Position numbers and translations under genes: made by a program
Source of the DNA: Haematococcus lacustris
Taxonomy: Eukaryota; Chlorophyta; Chlorophyceae; Chlamydomonadales; Haematococcaceae
DNA length: 64,000 bases
Reading direction: 5' to 3'
Assembly: GCA_030144725.1 (NCBI GenBank)
Contig: JASKMD010000018.1
Coordinates: forward strand, 5,441,552 to 5,505,551
In this document: piece by piece, positions 1 to 11,102 of the stretch
How the letters are laid out: each line of letters begins with the position of its first letter
Position numbering within the stretch: position 1 is the first letter of the stretch
The notes under the pieces: model-generated
Databases searched by the model: none
What the model saw: the letters and a program-made list of their open reading frames with translations, nothing else
What the model was told of the DNA's origin: nothing

Positions 1-718
1 GGCACTCTTGAGGGAATACCACTTGCGCCGGGCTTTCAGCGGCCCAGTCAAGCAGGGCCTGCAGTTTGTGCGGTTGGGCAAGGCCCTGCACGTTGAGGGT
101 GACTGCCAAGAACCTGGCGGCCACACCTGGGCGCTGCATGGCTAGTCCTGGCTTGCCCCCGCGCGGGCTACGCGTGTGTAAGAGGAGGGTGGGTGGGCTG
201 GGAAGGGGAGGCGGACCTGGCAAGGGAGGAGGGCCGGGGGGGGGGGGGGCGGGGTGGCCTCAATGCACGCCAACTTGGCCCCCGGGCGGCGCAGGCGGAC
301 CCGAGGCTCACGTGAATAGATGGCCAGCGGGGGCCGCAGGGACAGAGGACCGAGCTGCTCGACCTCCTCCCCAAGCTGAGCTGCCTGCTCGGGCTGCTGC
401 CGCTTAGGCACCCTCAACCTCCCCTCCCGGGGCCCTGCTGACTCAACTATAGGGCTGTCACAAGAGGCCCCCAGCGAGCTGGCCAGGCTAGCAAAGGCCC
501 TCCACCCAGGCCCTACCCATCCTTACAGAACTACCCACACTCACACGAGCCTAAGCCCAGCCAGACGACCTGAAACATAGAACACCCCCCCCCCCCCTCA
601 CTCCAACCAAGACCACCTAAGCCCCCGGTCCCCTAACACCCAGACACCCCCACGAGGCCTAGCCCGCCCCACCCTAGGAACGCACCACGCCCCCACCAGC
701 AACCCTGCAGCTCAAGCT
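1..718 (-). mobile_element. LINE-A array unit U1, truncated by the window edge
   Basis: Minus-strand LINE-A unit of which only the 5' half is present. The endonuclease start codon is at 137-139 and its frame runs off the window edge at position 1. The N-terminal extension lies at 142-417, but a 13-base G tract near 238-250 puts it out of frame with the endonuclease; tract length differs between units and sets whether the two frames join. Positions 420-718 are the non-coding, C-rich spacer between the endonuclease leader of one unit and the C-terminal tail of the next. Unit borders here are set at the repeated anchor GGCTCGACGGAGAAG, an arbitrary but constant point. Confidence 0.7.
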
Positions 719-900
719 GGCTCGACGGAGAAGGGGACGGGCCACTGCAAGGAGAGGCGAACCACTAGCTCTCCCCCCCCCCTGCGCCCTGCCCTCCCCC
801 TGCCTAGGCCTCCCTGCTGCCCTCTCCTCCTCCACTCCTCCTGCCCCAACCCTCCACTCTGCCCCCTCCTGCCCTCCCCTCCGCTCCCTCCTAGGCTGCT

Positions 901-949
901 TGGCAAACCAGCCCCCCGACGCCTCGGGCCACAGCTGGTCGAAGTGGGC
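901..949. repeat. 49-bp target-site duplication, left copy (right copy 1621-1669)
   Basis: The 49 bases at 901-949 recur at 1621-1669 with three differences and flank the plus-strand Dualen-like fragment. Uninterrupted array units, for example around 15360, carry this sequence once. This marks the fragment as a target-primed insertion with a long staggered cut. Confidence 0.8.
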
Positions 950-1620
950 GAGGCTAATCACGAAAGCTATCAGCAAGGGTTGCCCAAGGAGGGTGCATCA
1001 AGTTCGCGGACATCGGCAGCCACGAACGAGGCGAGACGGAAGGCATCGACCTACCCAGCGCCACGCTACGCAAGGCTCTAGAAGTCCTGAGCCTCTCAGC
1101 CAAAGACACCAACACGACCACCCGCCCGGACATCATCATGATCAACAACACGAAGAAAAGGAAGCAGGGATCGAACGAGTCAACCAAACACGTCACCCTG
1201 CTGGAAATCAAGTACTGCGCTGACTCGAGATGGGCCGAACAGCTAGACAACGCTACCACACAACACGCTGCCATGCCAGAAGCCATCATCGTAGCAGGAC
1301 ACACAGTCTCAATTAGACCCATCCTGCTGGGAATAGGCGGCATCACTTACAACACACATACCAAGCTACACATGGAAGCCATAGGCATCACGCAAACCAA
1401 CACCACTAAACTGCTAAAGAAGCTGACTAGACATGCGGTCATAAGCTCACATAGCATAGCCAGAACCAGCTACAGACTCAGGGCAGGTGTCAAGGATGGG
1501 GGTTGAAGGGGTACTTCACATCCAGGTTCGGTGGTGGGAGCAGGCCGCGCCCCAGGCGGAAGCTCCTCCCTGAATGCACGCCGGCTCCGCCGGAGTAGTT
1601 TTCTTTCTTCTTCTTCTTTC
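950..1620 (+). mobile_element. 5'-truncated Dualen-like LINE 3' fragment (RLE domain, 3' UTR, TTC tail)
   Basis: This plus-strand insertion into U2 carries the last ~180 codons of a LINE related to LINE-D at 30055-51802. It starts near the AKAISKG-type motif, contains the restriction-like endonuclease pattern RPDIIM followed by LLEIKYC, and ends with a TGA stop at 1504-1506 after VKDGG. LINE-D ends with TAG at the matching place. A one-base frame change lies near 990-1000. The 3' UTR (1507-1599) ends in TGCACGCC, a CCGGC/GCCGG hairpin and GGAGTAGT, followed by a TTC-rich tail to 1620. Similarity to LINE-D is clear but the sequence differs, so it represents another subfamily or an older copy. 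Confidence 0.85.
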
Positions 1621-1891
1621 TGGCAAACCAGTTCCCCGACGCCTCGGGCCACAACTGGTCGAAGTGGGCAGCGTCCAGCTCCGGGTCCTTCCCCTTGAAC
1701 CAGGTGGAGGGCACAGCGCCGCAGAGGCCCACGCGGATGTCCCTCCCCACCCGATGCCAGTCACGCTTGACGGCCGTGGTGAGGGTGGAGATGACCTCCT
1801 CCACTACCCGCCTCGCCACTTGCTGTGGCTGCAGGGTTGTAGCGGCTCCAGAGCTGCGGAGGCGCCACACTGCGCCCAGATAGGCCACGCG

Positions 1892-2296
1892 TCAACGGAG
1901 CCACAGCAGGCTGTCATGGGGCTGGAAGGGGGGGGCCTCGCCGCGGGTGGGGCGCCCACTGAGGAGCAGCATGGCGTCGCCCGAGGGGGGGCGGGTGCCT
2001 GTGAGGCGGCCGTACACGTCCAGCATCCACTCCCAGGCTGGCACCACGGCGGGGAAGAGTGGGAAGGCGTGGGTGAGGGTCTCCAAGTGCCCCGGCTGGC
2101 AGAAGCGGCAAGCGGACGAGTCCGGGGCAGCCGCCCCCTTGAGGATGTGACCCCACAAGGCCCCGACCATGAGGCTGGCGTGAAGCACCCGCCAGGCCAC
2201 GATGACGTGCTCCCGACGGAGGGTGGGGTCTAGCAGCTTCTTCCACACCTTCGCACACGGCTGGCCCGCCTGAACACCCACAGCCAGCTGGTCCAC
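1892..2296 (-). pseudogene. LINE-A zinc-binding RT-associated domain (zf-RVT) remnant
   Basis: The 134-residue frame contains the conserved tail block of L1-like LINEs: KVWK..LDPTLRREHVIVAWRVLHASL, then CRFCQPGHLETLTHAF, then PAWEWMLDVY. In sister units the last cysteine is present (HAFLLCP), giving a C-x2-C-x9-H-x4-C knuckle. In this unit it reads HAFPLFP, so the fourth ligand is lost. The family domain is thought to help nucleic-acid binding after the RT. Upstream, an in-frame TAG at 2318-2320 replaces a Gln codon (CAG) seen in U4 and U6. Non-functional copy. Confidence 0.75.
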
Positions 2297-2919
2297 GGTG
2301 TCGGCCCGGGGGGCAAGCTAAGCAACTGGCTGCCTGCCCCCACGCCGCTGCTGGGCCTCCAGCTGCCGCTCAGCCTGCTCGGCCGCCCTGTCCTGCGGCG
2401 AGGGACGCGGGTGCGCCCTGGCGGAGGTGTCAAGCCAGCGAGGCGGTTGGCTGCCCTGCACCTCCTCGGGGAGCCGCTCCTGCACATCCCTGCCCTGCTG
2501 CTCCCGCTCCCCCTCTGCCCCCTAGCCTGCCACCTGCTGCGCGCTGGCCTCCCACTTGAGCTCCAGCTCCCTCAGGGCCCCATCAGCCACCGCTGCCACC
2601 TCCGCTTCGCCCGCTGCCCGGGTGGGGCTCACGCCCCACAGCGCAGGCCACAGGCCCCCACTGGGTGGGTAGAGGGGGTCGGCACTGACGCGCTGGAGCT
2701 GGTGGAGGCGCATCCTGGCATGCTTGACCGAGAAGTCCAGCAGGGTGGTGGTGCCCATGCCCCACACCTGAGGGTCCAGCTGCAGGTGAGCCCAGGGGCC
2801 CAAGAGCCACTCCTCCTTAGGCCAGGTGCCAGGCCCCTCGTCAGCTGGGTCGGCAGCCTGCCCTCCCGCCCCGCCCCCTGCGCCCCTACGTTCTCCACCT
2901 CCTCCACGCCCTCGCCCCC

Positions 2920-2990
2920 TGACCCCGCCCCGCCCCCTGACCCCGCCCCGCCCCGCCCCGCCCCGACCCCGCCCCGCCCCACTCCCCTGC
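2920..2990. repeat. GC-rich microsatellite expansion in the U2 Gly/Arg linker
   Basis: A run of CCCCGCC/CCCTGACC repeats lies in the stretch encoding the Gly/Arg-rich linker. It is longer than in the other units and accounts for most of the 36-base excess of U2 over U3 and U6. Confidence 0.6.
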
Positions 2991-3092
2991 CAGCCGCCCT
3001 GGCTCCTCCTTGCTCCTGCCCTTGAGCCTCCTCCTGCGCCACGTGATGCTGGGCGGGTAGAGGGCGGAGGTGGGTGGCTCGCTCCTCCGGAG

Positions 3093-3812
3093 TCAGCCTG
3101 TAGCTGGGCTTGTCGAGCCGGGCCACCGCTGCTGGCTCCCAGGCCACCCCTCCTCCGCCAAGAAAGCCCCTAGGGGCCCCTGCCCTGTGGGGGCTAGGGG
3201 GTAGAGGCGGCCGTTGGGGCCCACCCAGTGGGAGGGCTGGAGCATGGGGGTGCGCCGCATCACAAACCCCACCCCTGGCCCAACCCTCAGGCGCTCCCAC
3301 TCCGGCTGAGGAGGCTGCAGGCGGTCCACCATGCCCTGCCAGGGCTCGGGGAGGCAAGCCCTGACCAGGTCGGCAGCCCAGCGGGCCTCCCCCTCTAGTT
3401 GGGGGCTATGCAAGGCCTCCCTCACGTGGCGGACGTGGGTCCAACCCTGCTCAGCTGCTGCCTCCCTTGCTGCAGGGTTCATGCGGACTCGCGCGTTGTA
3501 CCACAACGGCTCTGCCAGCACCGAGAAGAAGGACTGGCTAGCGGGGGGCACCGCACGGAACAGCTTGAGCTCAGCCTGGGCCGCCACGTGAGCTTGCAGC
3601 CGCGGGCTGATGCCTCGCGAGGGGGGGGCGGTGGGGTCGGTGATGACCCACGTGCTGAGGCCGTGGGAGGGGTCTGCCAGCAGGCTGTGGGTCAGAGGCT
3701 GCCAGGGACGAACCCGGGGCGACCAGAGCTGGGCCAGCATCTTCGCCAGCATGGCCGTGCTAGTGACCCCCAGGTCGGGAAGCCCCACTCCTCCCTCCCC
3801 CCGGGGCATCAC
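3093..3812 (-). pseudogene. LINE-A region downstream of the lost reverse transcriptase
   Basis: A 239-residue frame starting MPRGEGGVGLPDLGVTSTAM. The block GEGG.GLPDL followed by a Trp- and Leu-rich helical region (AKMLAQLWSPRVRPWQPL) is the usual sequence just after the thumb of L1-like RTs. No RT motif (such as FADD or YADD) is present before it. The first codons overlap the endonuclease stop in GTGA at 3809-3812, the scar of an internal deletion. The frame ends at 3093, but protein-like sequence (RLDKPSYRLTPEERATHL) continues in another frame, so there is a further frameshift near 3130-3170. Degenerate. Confidence 0.7.
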
Positions 3813-4258
3813 GCAGATGGCCTTGCTAGGGTAAAGGCGGCTGCTGTTGGGGCTGCGTTCCTAGGGCAGGTCTGAGGCTGCCACAAAGCGATTGACAGCC
3901 ATGGCCTGGATGGTGGAGGGCCTGACCAAAACCGGACAGCCTTGGGAGCTGCCGGTGCCAGAAGTGTAAAACACTGCCCCCGCCAGGCGGGCTTGGCCCC
4001 CGATTGGGCTTCTGCCCACTGCCACACGCTCTCCGCCCTATGGCACTCTTGAAGGAATACCACTTGCGCCGGGCTTTCAGCGGCCCAGTCAAGCAGGGCC
4101 TGCAGTTTGTGCGGTTGGGCAAGGCCCTGCACGTTGAGGGTGACTGCCAAGAACCTGGCGGCCACACCTGGGCGCTGCATGGCTAGTCCTGGCTTGCCCC
4201 CGCGCGGGCTACGCGTGTGTAGAGGAGGGTGGGTGGGCTGGGAAGGGGAGGCGGACAT
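3809..4258 (-). pseudogene. LINE-A AP-endonuclease N-terminal remnant
   Basis: The frame contains MQRPGVAARFLAVTLNVQGL (Met codon at 4178-4180), followed by ALLDWAAESPAQVVFLQECH. FLAVTLNVQGL and FLQECH match motifs I and II of the exonuclease-endonuclease-phosphatase fold, giving the Asn and Glu metal-site residues. The later motifs (GDxN, SDH) are absent because the copy breaks after about 120 residues and runs into the post-RT region in another frame. Family members nick target DNA for reverse transcription; this remnant cannot. The same truncation occurs in every array unit, so it predates amplification. Confidence 0.75.
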
Positions 4259-4760
4259 GGCAAGGGAGGAGGGCCGGGGGGGGGGGGCGGGGTGGCCTCA
4301 ATGCACGCCAACTTGGCCCCCGGGCGGCGCAGGCGGACCCGAGGCTCACGTGAATAGATGGCCAGCGGGGGCCGCAGGGGCAGAGGACCGAGTTGCTCGA
4401 CCTCCTCCCCAAGCTGAGCTGCCTGCTCGGGCTGCTGCCGCTCAGGAACCCTCAACCTCCCCTCCCAGGGCCCTGCTGACTCAACTATAGGGCTGTCACA
4501 AGAGGCCCCCAGCGAGCTGGCCAGGCTAGCAAAGGCCCTCCACCCTGGCCCTACCCATCCTTACAGAACTACCCACACTCACACGAGCCTAAGCCCAGCC
4601 AGACGAACTGAAACATAGAACCCCCCCCCCCCCCCCCCCTCACTCCAACCAAGACCACCTAAGCCCCCAGTCCCCTAACACCCAGACATCCCCCCGAGGC
4701 CTAGCCCGCCCCACCCTAGGAACGCACTACGCCCCCACCAGCAACCCTGCAGCTCAGGCT

Positions 4761-6724
4761 GGCTCGACGGAGAAGGGGACGGGCCACTGCAAGGAGAGGC
4801 GAATCACTAGCTCTCCCCCCCCGCTGCGCCCTGCCTTCCCCCTGCCTAGGTCTCCCTGCTGCCCTCTCCTCCTCCACTCCTCCTGCCTTAACCCTCCCCT
4901 CTGCCCCCTCCTGCCCTCCCCTCCGCTCCCTCCTAGGCTGCTTGGCAAACCAGCCCCCCGACGCCTCGGGCCACAGCTGGTCGAAGTGGGCCGCGTCCAA
5001 CTCCGGGTCCTTTGACTTGAACCAGGTGGAGGGAGCAGCGCCGCAGAGGCCCACGCGGATGTCCCTCCCCACCCGATGCCAGTCACGCTTGGCGGCCGTG
5101 GTGAGGGTGGAGATGACCTCCTCCACTACCCGCATGGCCACCTGCTGTGGCTGCAGGGTTGTAGCGGCTCCTGAGCTGCGGAGGCGCCACACTGCGCCCA
5201 GATAGGCCGCGCGCAGACGGAGCCACAGCAGGCTGTCATGGGGCTGGAAGGGGGGGGCCTCGCCGCGGGTGGGGCGCCCACTGAGGAGCAGCATGGCGTC
5301 GCCCGAGGGGGGGCGGGTGCCTGTGAGGCGGCCGTACACGTCCAGCATCCACTCCCAGGCTGGCACCACGGCGGGGCAGAGTAGGAAGGCGTGGGTGAGG
5401 GTCTCCAAGTGCCCCGGCTGGCAGAAGCGGCAGGCGGACGAGCCCGGGGCAGCCGCCCCCTTGAGGATGTGACCCCACAAGGCCCCCTCCATGAGGCTGG
5501 CGTGAAGCACCCGCTAGGCCACGATGACGTGCTCCCGACGGAGGGTGGGGTCTAGCAGCTCCTTCCACACCTTCGCACACGGCTGGCCCGCCTGAACACC
5601 CACAGCCAGCTGGTCCACGGTGTCGGCCCGGGGGGCGGGCTAAGCAACTGGCTGCCTGCCCCCACGCCGCAACTGGGCCTCCAGCTGCCGCTCAGCCTGC
5701 TCGGCCGCCCTGTCCTGCGGCGAGGGACGCGGGTGCGCCCTGGCGGAGGTGTCAAGCCAGCGAGGCGGTTGGCTGCCCTGCACCTCCTCGGGGAGCCGCT
5801 CCTCCACATCCCTGCCCTGCTGCTCCCGCTCCCCCGCTGCCCCCTGGCCTGCCACCTGCAGCGCGCTGGCCTCCCACTTGAGCTCCAGCTCCCTTAGGGC
5901 CCCATCAGCCACCGCTGCCACCTCCGCTTCGCCCGCTGCCCGGGTGGGGCTCACGCCCCACAGCGCAGGCCACAGGCCCCCACTGGGTGGGTAGAGGGGG
6001 TCGGCACTGACGCGCTGGAGCTGGTGGAGGCGCACCCTGGCATGCTTGACCGAGAAGTTCAGCAGGGTGGTGGTGCCCATGCCCCACACCTGAGGGTCCA
6101 GCTGCAGGTGAGCCCAGGGGCCCAAGAGCCACTCCTCCTTAGGCCAGGTGCCAGGCCCCTCGTCAGCTGGGTCGGCAGCCTGCCCTCCCGCCCCGCCCCC
6201 TGCGCCCCTACGCCCTCCACCTCCTCCACGCCCTCGCCCTCTGACCCCGCCCCGCCCCCTTGCCCGCCCCACTCCCCTGCCAACCGCCCTGGCTCCTCCT
6301 TGCTCCTGCCCTTGAGCCTGCTCCTGCGCCACGTGATGCTGGGCGGGTAGAGGGCGGAGGTGGGTGGCTCGCTCCTCCGGAGTCAGCCTGTAGCTGGGCT
6401 TGTCGAGCCGGGCCACCGCTGCTGGCTCCCAGGCCACCCCTCCTCCGCCAAGAAAGCCCCTAGGGGCCCCTGCCCTGTGGGGGCTAGGGGGTAGAGGCGG
6501 CCGTTGGGGCCCACCCAGTGGGAGGGCTGGAGCATGGGGGTGCGCCGCATCACAAACCCCACCCCTGGCCCAACCCTCAGGCGCTCCCACTCCGGCTGAG
6601 GAGGCTGCAGGCGGTCCACCATGCCCTGCCAGGGCTCGGGGAGGCAAGCCCTGACCAGGTCGGCAGCCCAGCGGGCCTCCCCCTCTAGTTGGGGGCTATG
6701 CAAGGCCTCCCTCACGTGGCGGAC
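4761..6724 (-). mobile_element. LINE-A unit U3, 3' part (interrupted by gypsy copy 1)
   Basis: Left part of a long-type unit; its 5' part resumes at 13855 beyond the gypsy element, and the two add up to about 3287 bases. The zf-RVT/tail frame is 4716-5510, with an intact CRFC..H..C knuckle. A Trp codon (TGG) is changed to TAG just before it at about 5513-5515, and a Gln codon is TAG at 5640-5642. The long linker frame is 5640-6647. The gypsy insertion used CGGAC at 6720-6724 as target. Confidence 0.75.
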
Positions 6725-6951
6725 TGTCACAAAGTAGCAATGCCAATGGGCATACTTGCCCGCGGAAATAGTGAAGTAGTGCTTGGGTCGCTCCTTCCTC
6801 GCGACTCAACGTCCGTAGCTTCCTTTAGGGGTTAATCTCTTGTTGCCCTTGCACCAAGTCCCCGTTTGCTCTACGGCCCGCGGTGATCTTTCACCGTCAC
6901 ACTTCGTGTAAACAGATGTTAGGCCTCTCCCGAGCCATGCACTCTGTTACA
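6725..6951 (-). repeat. Gypsy copy 1 LTR (3' LTR)
   Basis: 227 bp, starting TGTCACAAAG and ending CTCTGTTACA on the plus strand (TG...CA termini). It appears identical to the LTR at 13623-13849. Short for a Ty3/gypsy LTR. Confidence 0.95.
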
Positions 6952-6960
6952 ATCCCCCCG
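6952..6960 (-). other. Gypsy polypurine tract
   Basis: On the minus strand CGGGGGGAT directly precedes the 3' LTR. This is the expected place for the plus-strand primer of reverse transcription. Confidence 0.65.
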
Positions 6961-7134
6961 ACTTGGCCAAAACCCGTCCTCGGGATAAAAGACCAAGGGA
7001 GCTCCATTCCACGAGGTAGCTAGTCTCATGAGGGCTCCGGCAGTGTTGGTGCACAAGATTAGAACCATTGCGTGATCAGCGCGAATGATCTGGGCGTGTT
7101 CGGACCGGTACCGAGTTGTTACGCCGCACCAAGG

Positions 7135-7275
7135 ACTACAGTGCACACATACAGACGGCTAAGAGCATTCTCGCTCATGATAGCCCTGCTTACACTGTTT
7201 GGGAGATGCACACATACAGCAACCAGGGTCCTGCTCACACCACGTCTGGTGTGCACATACAGACGACCACATAGT
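7135..7275. repeat. Short CACACATACAG motif repeats in the gypsy 3' non-coding region
   Basis: The 3' non-coding stretch between the end of pol (7468) and the polypurine tract holds three spaced copies of a TGCACACATACAG-like motif (near 7143, 7206 and 7252). No frame or known signal is seen in the rest of 6961-7467. Confidence 0.5.
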
Positions 7276-7467
7276 CCTGCTTGCACTCCTGTCCTTATGT
7301 CACTGCACTGTGCTCTATGACAATTAACACTGGGGCCTTGCAACAACCACGCAGCTTGTCATGCACTTGTCAAATGTGAAGCTCATGTTCACCATGGAGC
7401 AAACACAAATGCTTCGACACCCATGAGGTGCCGGCAGCTACTTCACCTGGCCGGATGAGTAGAGGGA

Positions 7468-8894
7468 CTAGATGATCTCGGGGGTCGGGATCAAAGTACC
7501 CTTGTATTCTTTGATGAGATCCTTGGATATGTTCTTGGCAGGTTCCCATAAGTCGTGTTCGGGGCCATAGCCAGCCCACCTGACCAAGTATTCAACTCGA
7601 CCCTTGACGGTCCTATGTTTCAGGATGCGCTCGACCAGGAACCACTGACCGTCGCCCAAGTCAAGGGGAGGAGGGGGTAGGATCATCCCCGGCCCATCTC
7701 TGTGGAGCTTGAGCTTAGACACATGGAATACATCATGTATCTTGAACCCATCGGGAAGCTTGACCCTGTAGGCTACTTCATTGATCTTTGCCGTGATAGG
7801 CATCGGGCCAATGTACAAGGGTAGAAGCTTAGGAGATCCCGGGTTCTTGAACCTGAGGTGTTTGGTACTCAGAAGCACCTGATCACCCACTTGGAACTTA
7901 GCGTCCGTATGGTTCATGTCATAGTACGCCTTCTGCCTGTGCCGGGCAGCATGGATAGCCTGTTTGGCTTTTTCCAAGTTTGAGTAGATGACCTTTGTAA
8001 AGTCTCTTGCACTTTCATTTGCCGTGGACTCTAAATCCAGAGTGAGAGGGAGACGGGGGTCGAAGCCACTGTTCAACCGGAATGGCGTTGTCCGTATTGA
8101 TGTGTGGAAAGAGTTGTTGATGGCAAACTCGATGGGTGCCAGGAACTGATCCCAATCATTGAACTCTGCCCCCACATAATGTCTCAGCATGTCTTCCATT
8201 ACTTTGTTGACCCTTTCCGTTTGACCATCGGTCTGCGGATGGAAAGCAGTTGACATGCATTGCTTCGACTGCATGATCTTCATGAGTCCTTTGAAGAACT
8301 CCCCTTGGAACCTTGTATCTCTATCAGAGATGATGGTCCTAGGCATGCCATGCAGTTTGAAGACATTGTCAAAGAAGAGCTTTGCTACTTGTATTCCTCC
8401 ACTCTTTTCGGTCATGGCCATTAGGTGTACCATCTTGGTCAACCTATCGACGACCACGAGGATTGAGTCATTGCCAGCCTCGGACTTGGGTAGCTTGACC
8501 ACAAAGTCCATACTCACACTATCCCATGGGTATTCAGGCACTGGAAGGGGTTGCAACAAGCCAGCTGGTTTCTTTGTGCTTGACTTGTTTCGTTGACACA
8601 CTTGGCACCCGCGCACATATGCTGTCACGAAAGCATGCATCCCTGGCCACCAGAAGTGTGAGGCCACTGCCTGGAATGTTTTCTCTAGACCTCCATGCCC
8701 GCTTGTGGTTGCATTATGGAGCTCATAGAGAATACCCTTTCTCAACCCTGGGACGTCAGGCACGACCACTTGTTTGTCGCGGTACCATATGCCTGAATCA
8801 CTAAGCCGCAGGTTTTGCGTATTGTGATCGTCCTCAAACCATGGGTCTTGTTTGTACCCTTCTTGAATGGTTAGGAGCACATTGTATGTGTCAT
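7468..8894 (-). pseudogene. Gypsy integrase with C-terminal chromodomain (copy 1)
   Basis: The frame begins beyond the MITE at codons for DDTYNVLLTIQEG. It contains the H2C2 zinc site (GHGGLEKTF...CQVCQRNK), the DDE core (DFVVKLP; TIISDRDTRF; E in TDGQTERVNK), a GPY/F-like module (YIGPMPITAKINEVAYRVKLP) and a terminal chromodomain (WFLVERILKHRTVKGRVEYLVRWAGY...LWEPAKN). It ends with TAG at 7468. Chromodomains are known to steer integration toward marked chromatin. Removing MITE1 and one copy of its 2-bp duplication joins this frame exactly to the RNase H frame, so it was part of one pol polyprotein. Integrase itself looks intact; expression is broken by the MITE. Confidence 0.93.
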
Positions 8895-9242
8895 CACTCC
8901 TACAAATTAATCCCTGCGTCCGTCCCTGCGTGTTTCCAACCTTGTCCGATCGGGCTGAAATTTTAATAGATGGTAGTTTGCAAAAAATTAAAACATATTT
9001 TGCAAGAAAAATATTTTGAAACAATCAACAGCTGTTGCGCTGTGGCCCGCAACCTATCCCTGCACTCATCCCTGCACTCTAGCCACAGGGCCACAGCACA
9101 GCCGCATTTGATTTTTTTAAAATATTTTATCTGAGAAGATATGATTTATTTTTTGCAAACTACCATCTATCAAAATTTCAGCCCGATCGGACAAGGTCGG
9201 TCAACACGCAGGGACGGACGCAGGGATTAATTCGTAGGAGTG
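8895..9242. mobile_element. MITE1, 348-bp palindromic TIR element in gypsy pol
   Basis: The ends are CACTCCTACAAATTAATCCC and its near-perfect inverse complement, with TIRs reaching about 90 bp. The interior is AT-rich with a smaller inverted block (GCTGTGGCCC / GGGCCACAGC). No coding capacity. The target duplication is AT (8893-8894, 9243-9244): removing one AT and the element restores a continuous pol frame. Moved in trans by an unseen transposase. Confidence 0.88.
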
Positions 9243-11102
9243 ATCCGGGGTTTGGGGATTCCTCAGTTCTGTGTGAGTCACCTCAAAAGTGACCTTCTTC
9301 TTTGCAAGCCTCTTGGGTTTTGGCTTCTTAACCACCTCAGCGGGTATAGGTTGTTGCGTTGGTTTCGCATTACCTGTGCCGCTACGTGTCACGGCCATTA
9401 GAAGCGCCGTCACTCGTACGGGTGGATAGCGAGACAATGGATCGGCCACATTGATCTTGCCTGGTTTATACTCCCATGAGAGTTGTTTGAATCTCTGTAG
9501 AAATTCTGACCATCTGGTCTGCCGTCTTGAGAGGTTAGGCTGTGTTTGAAGGTATACCAATGGGTTGTGGTCTGTTATGACTCTGAACTTCACCCCCTCC
9601 AAAAAGCATCGCCATGTCTTTAGAGCATGGACGACTGCCAAGAGCTCCTGCTCACCCGTTGTGTAGTTAACTTCAGCCGGCAACAGGCGCCTGCTTTCGT
9701 AGGCGATAGGGTGTTTGTCTTGCATTAATACCGCGCCTATGCCAGTCACAGATGCGTCACAGAGCACCTGGAATTCCTTGTTGAAATTTGGCAATGATAA
9801 CACGGGAGCATTTGATAGAGCGTGCTTGACGCCTTGAAAAGCCTCCTCACATTTGTCATCCCAGCCCCACGTTACATCCTTTTTGGTAAGGTTTGTTAGC
9901 GGTTCCACCAGCTTGGCAAAACCTTGGATGAACATCCTAAAATAGGTGGCGAGGCCGACAAATGAGCGTATAGCGGCAACATCATTGAGTGGTGGCCAAT
10001 CTTCAATGCTCTGTATCTTAGCTGGGTCAGGACGAATGCCATTGACACCGACTAGATGTCCGAGGAACTTAAGCTCAGACTTCTCAAACTCGCACTTTTT
10101 CAGCTTGGCATATAGTTCATGCTCCTTAAGGATGCGGAACACAATTTCCAAATGCTTCAAGTGCTCAGCTTTGTTTTTGCTGAACACAAGGATATCGTCG
10201 AGGTATACCACGACAAAGTCATTGAGGTAATCCCGGAATATATCATTCATGACCGCCTGGAATGTGGCGGGAGCATTGGTGAGGCCGAAGCTTAGCACTT
10301 TGAACTGGTAATGTCCATAAGGTGTGCGGAAAGCCGATTTGGGTACATCCTCCGGTTGGATGCGGATTTGATGATAGCCAGACTGCAAATCAAGGCTGCT
10401 AAATACTGTAGCACCATGCAGACGGTCGAGCAATTGATATATCCGTGGCAAAGGGTATTTGTTCTTCACAGTAACCTTGTTCAATGCCCGGTAGTCAATG
10501 CACATGCGTAGAGAGCCGTCTGCTTTGGTGACAAACAAAACAGGTGCACCAAAAGGTGAGGAGCTAGGTTCGATAAGATCATGAGCTAAGAGCTCTTTGA
10601 TTTGCCTTTCAACCTCTTGCAGTTCCGCTGGAGACATCCGATACATGGGTCGGAATGGCGGCTTCGCTCCTGGCTCAAGGGGAATGGTATGCGCGACTTT
10701 GCGCGTTGGTGGGAGTCCCCGCAACTCCTCCGAGAATATTGTGTGATATTCGTTGATCAACCTTTTTACAGGCGCGCTGACCTTTAGGTCGTTTAAGCGC
10801 TCGTCAATTGTCTCGACGATGGCTGAAGTCACATAGACCATGACCGCGTGTTGTCCCTTGCTTACATCGCGTTTGGCTTTACTCATGCTTATGCAAGAGA
10901 TGCCAAGGGAATTAGCTTGGTCTGCCAGTGGTTTGGGAGTTAGTGTGCAACGCCGATTGTACGGCCCTTCAATTGCACAAACTTGTTCCTTGTAGTCCAA
11001 CACCACTTTGTTGGCAAGCATGAAATCTTGACCAAGTATGATATCCTGGTGAGAAGCCATGTCGATTACAAAACATGAACAGGCTTTAACAAGGCCATGC
11101 AT
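9243..11102 (-). pseudogene. Gypsy protease remnant, reverse transcriptase and RNase H (copy 1)
   Basis: The frame starts inside the protease ([18 protein letters not shown] is the flap/ILG part). The catalytic DSG segment was removed by a deletion. RT follows with [16 protein letters not shown], the fingers, [12 protein letters not shown] and the catalytic [10 protein letters not shown] (YLDD at 10194-10205). The connection and RNase H follow ([34 protein letters not shown]). The tail is Lys-rich. RT carries [10 protein letters not shown] where copy 2 has [10 protein letters not shown], a change in a conserved stretch. RT/RNase H are otherwise well preserved. Confidence 0.93.

Larger units (their letters stand above)
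719..4760 (-). mobile_element. LINE-A array unit U2 (3.3 kb type, with a nested LINE fragment)
   Basis: One complete long-type unit: 4042 bases, or about 3322 once the nested Dualen-like fragment and its target duplication are subtracted. Minus-strand order is N-terminal extension, endonuclease N-terminus (3809-4258), post-RT region (3093-3812), RGG/Gly-rich linker (about 2820-3060), a Gln/Glu-rich stretch, zinc-binding RT-associated domain (1892-2296) and a C-terminal tail now split by the insertion. The whole reverse transcriptase and the C-terminal half of the endonuclease are missing. Frames change several times, so this is a degenerate copy. No poly(A) or target duplication is visible at the unit joints, which suggests spread by unequal exchange rather than separate insertions. 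Family: L1-like LINE with zf-RVT, inferred from motifs. Confidence 0.7.

Noticed and set aside
142..417. Pro/Gly/Arg-rich plus-strand frames repeated in every LINE-A unit
   Set aside because: They are complements of the minus-strand LINE frames and of G/C tracts; they follow tract length rather than codon conservation.
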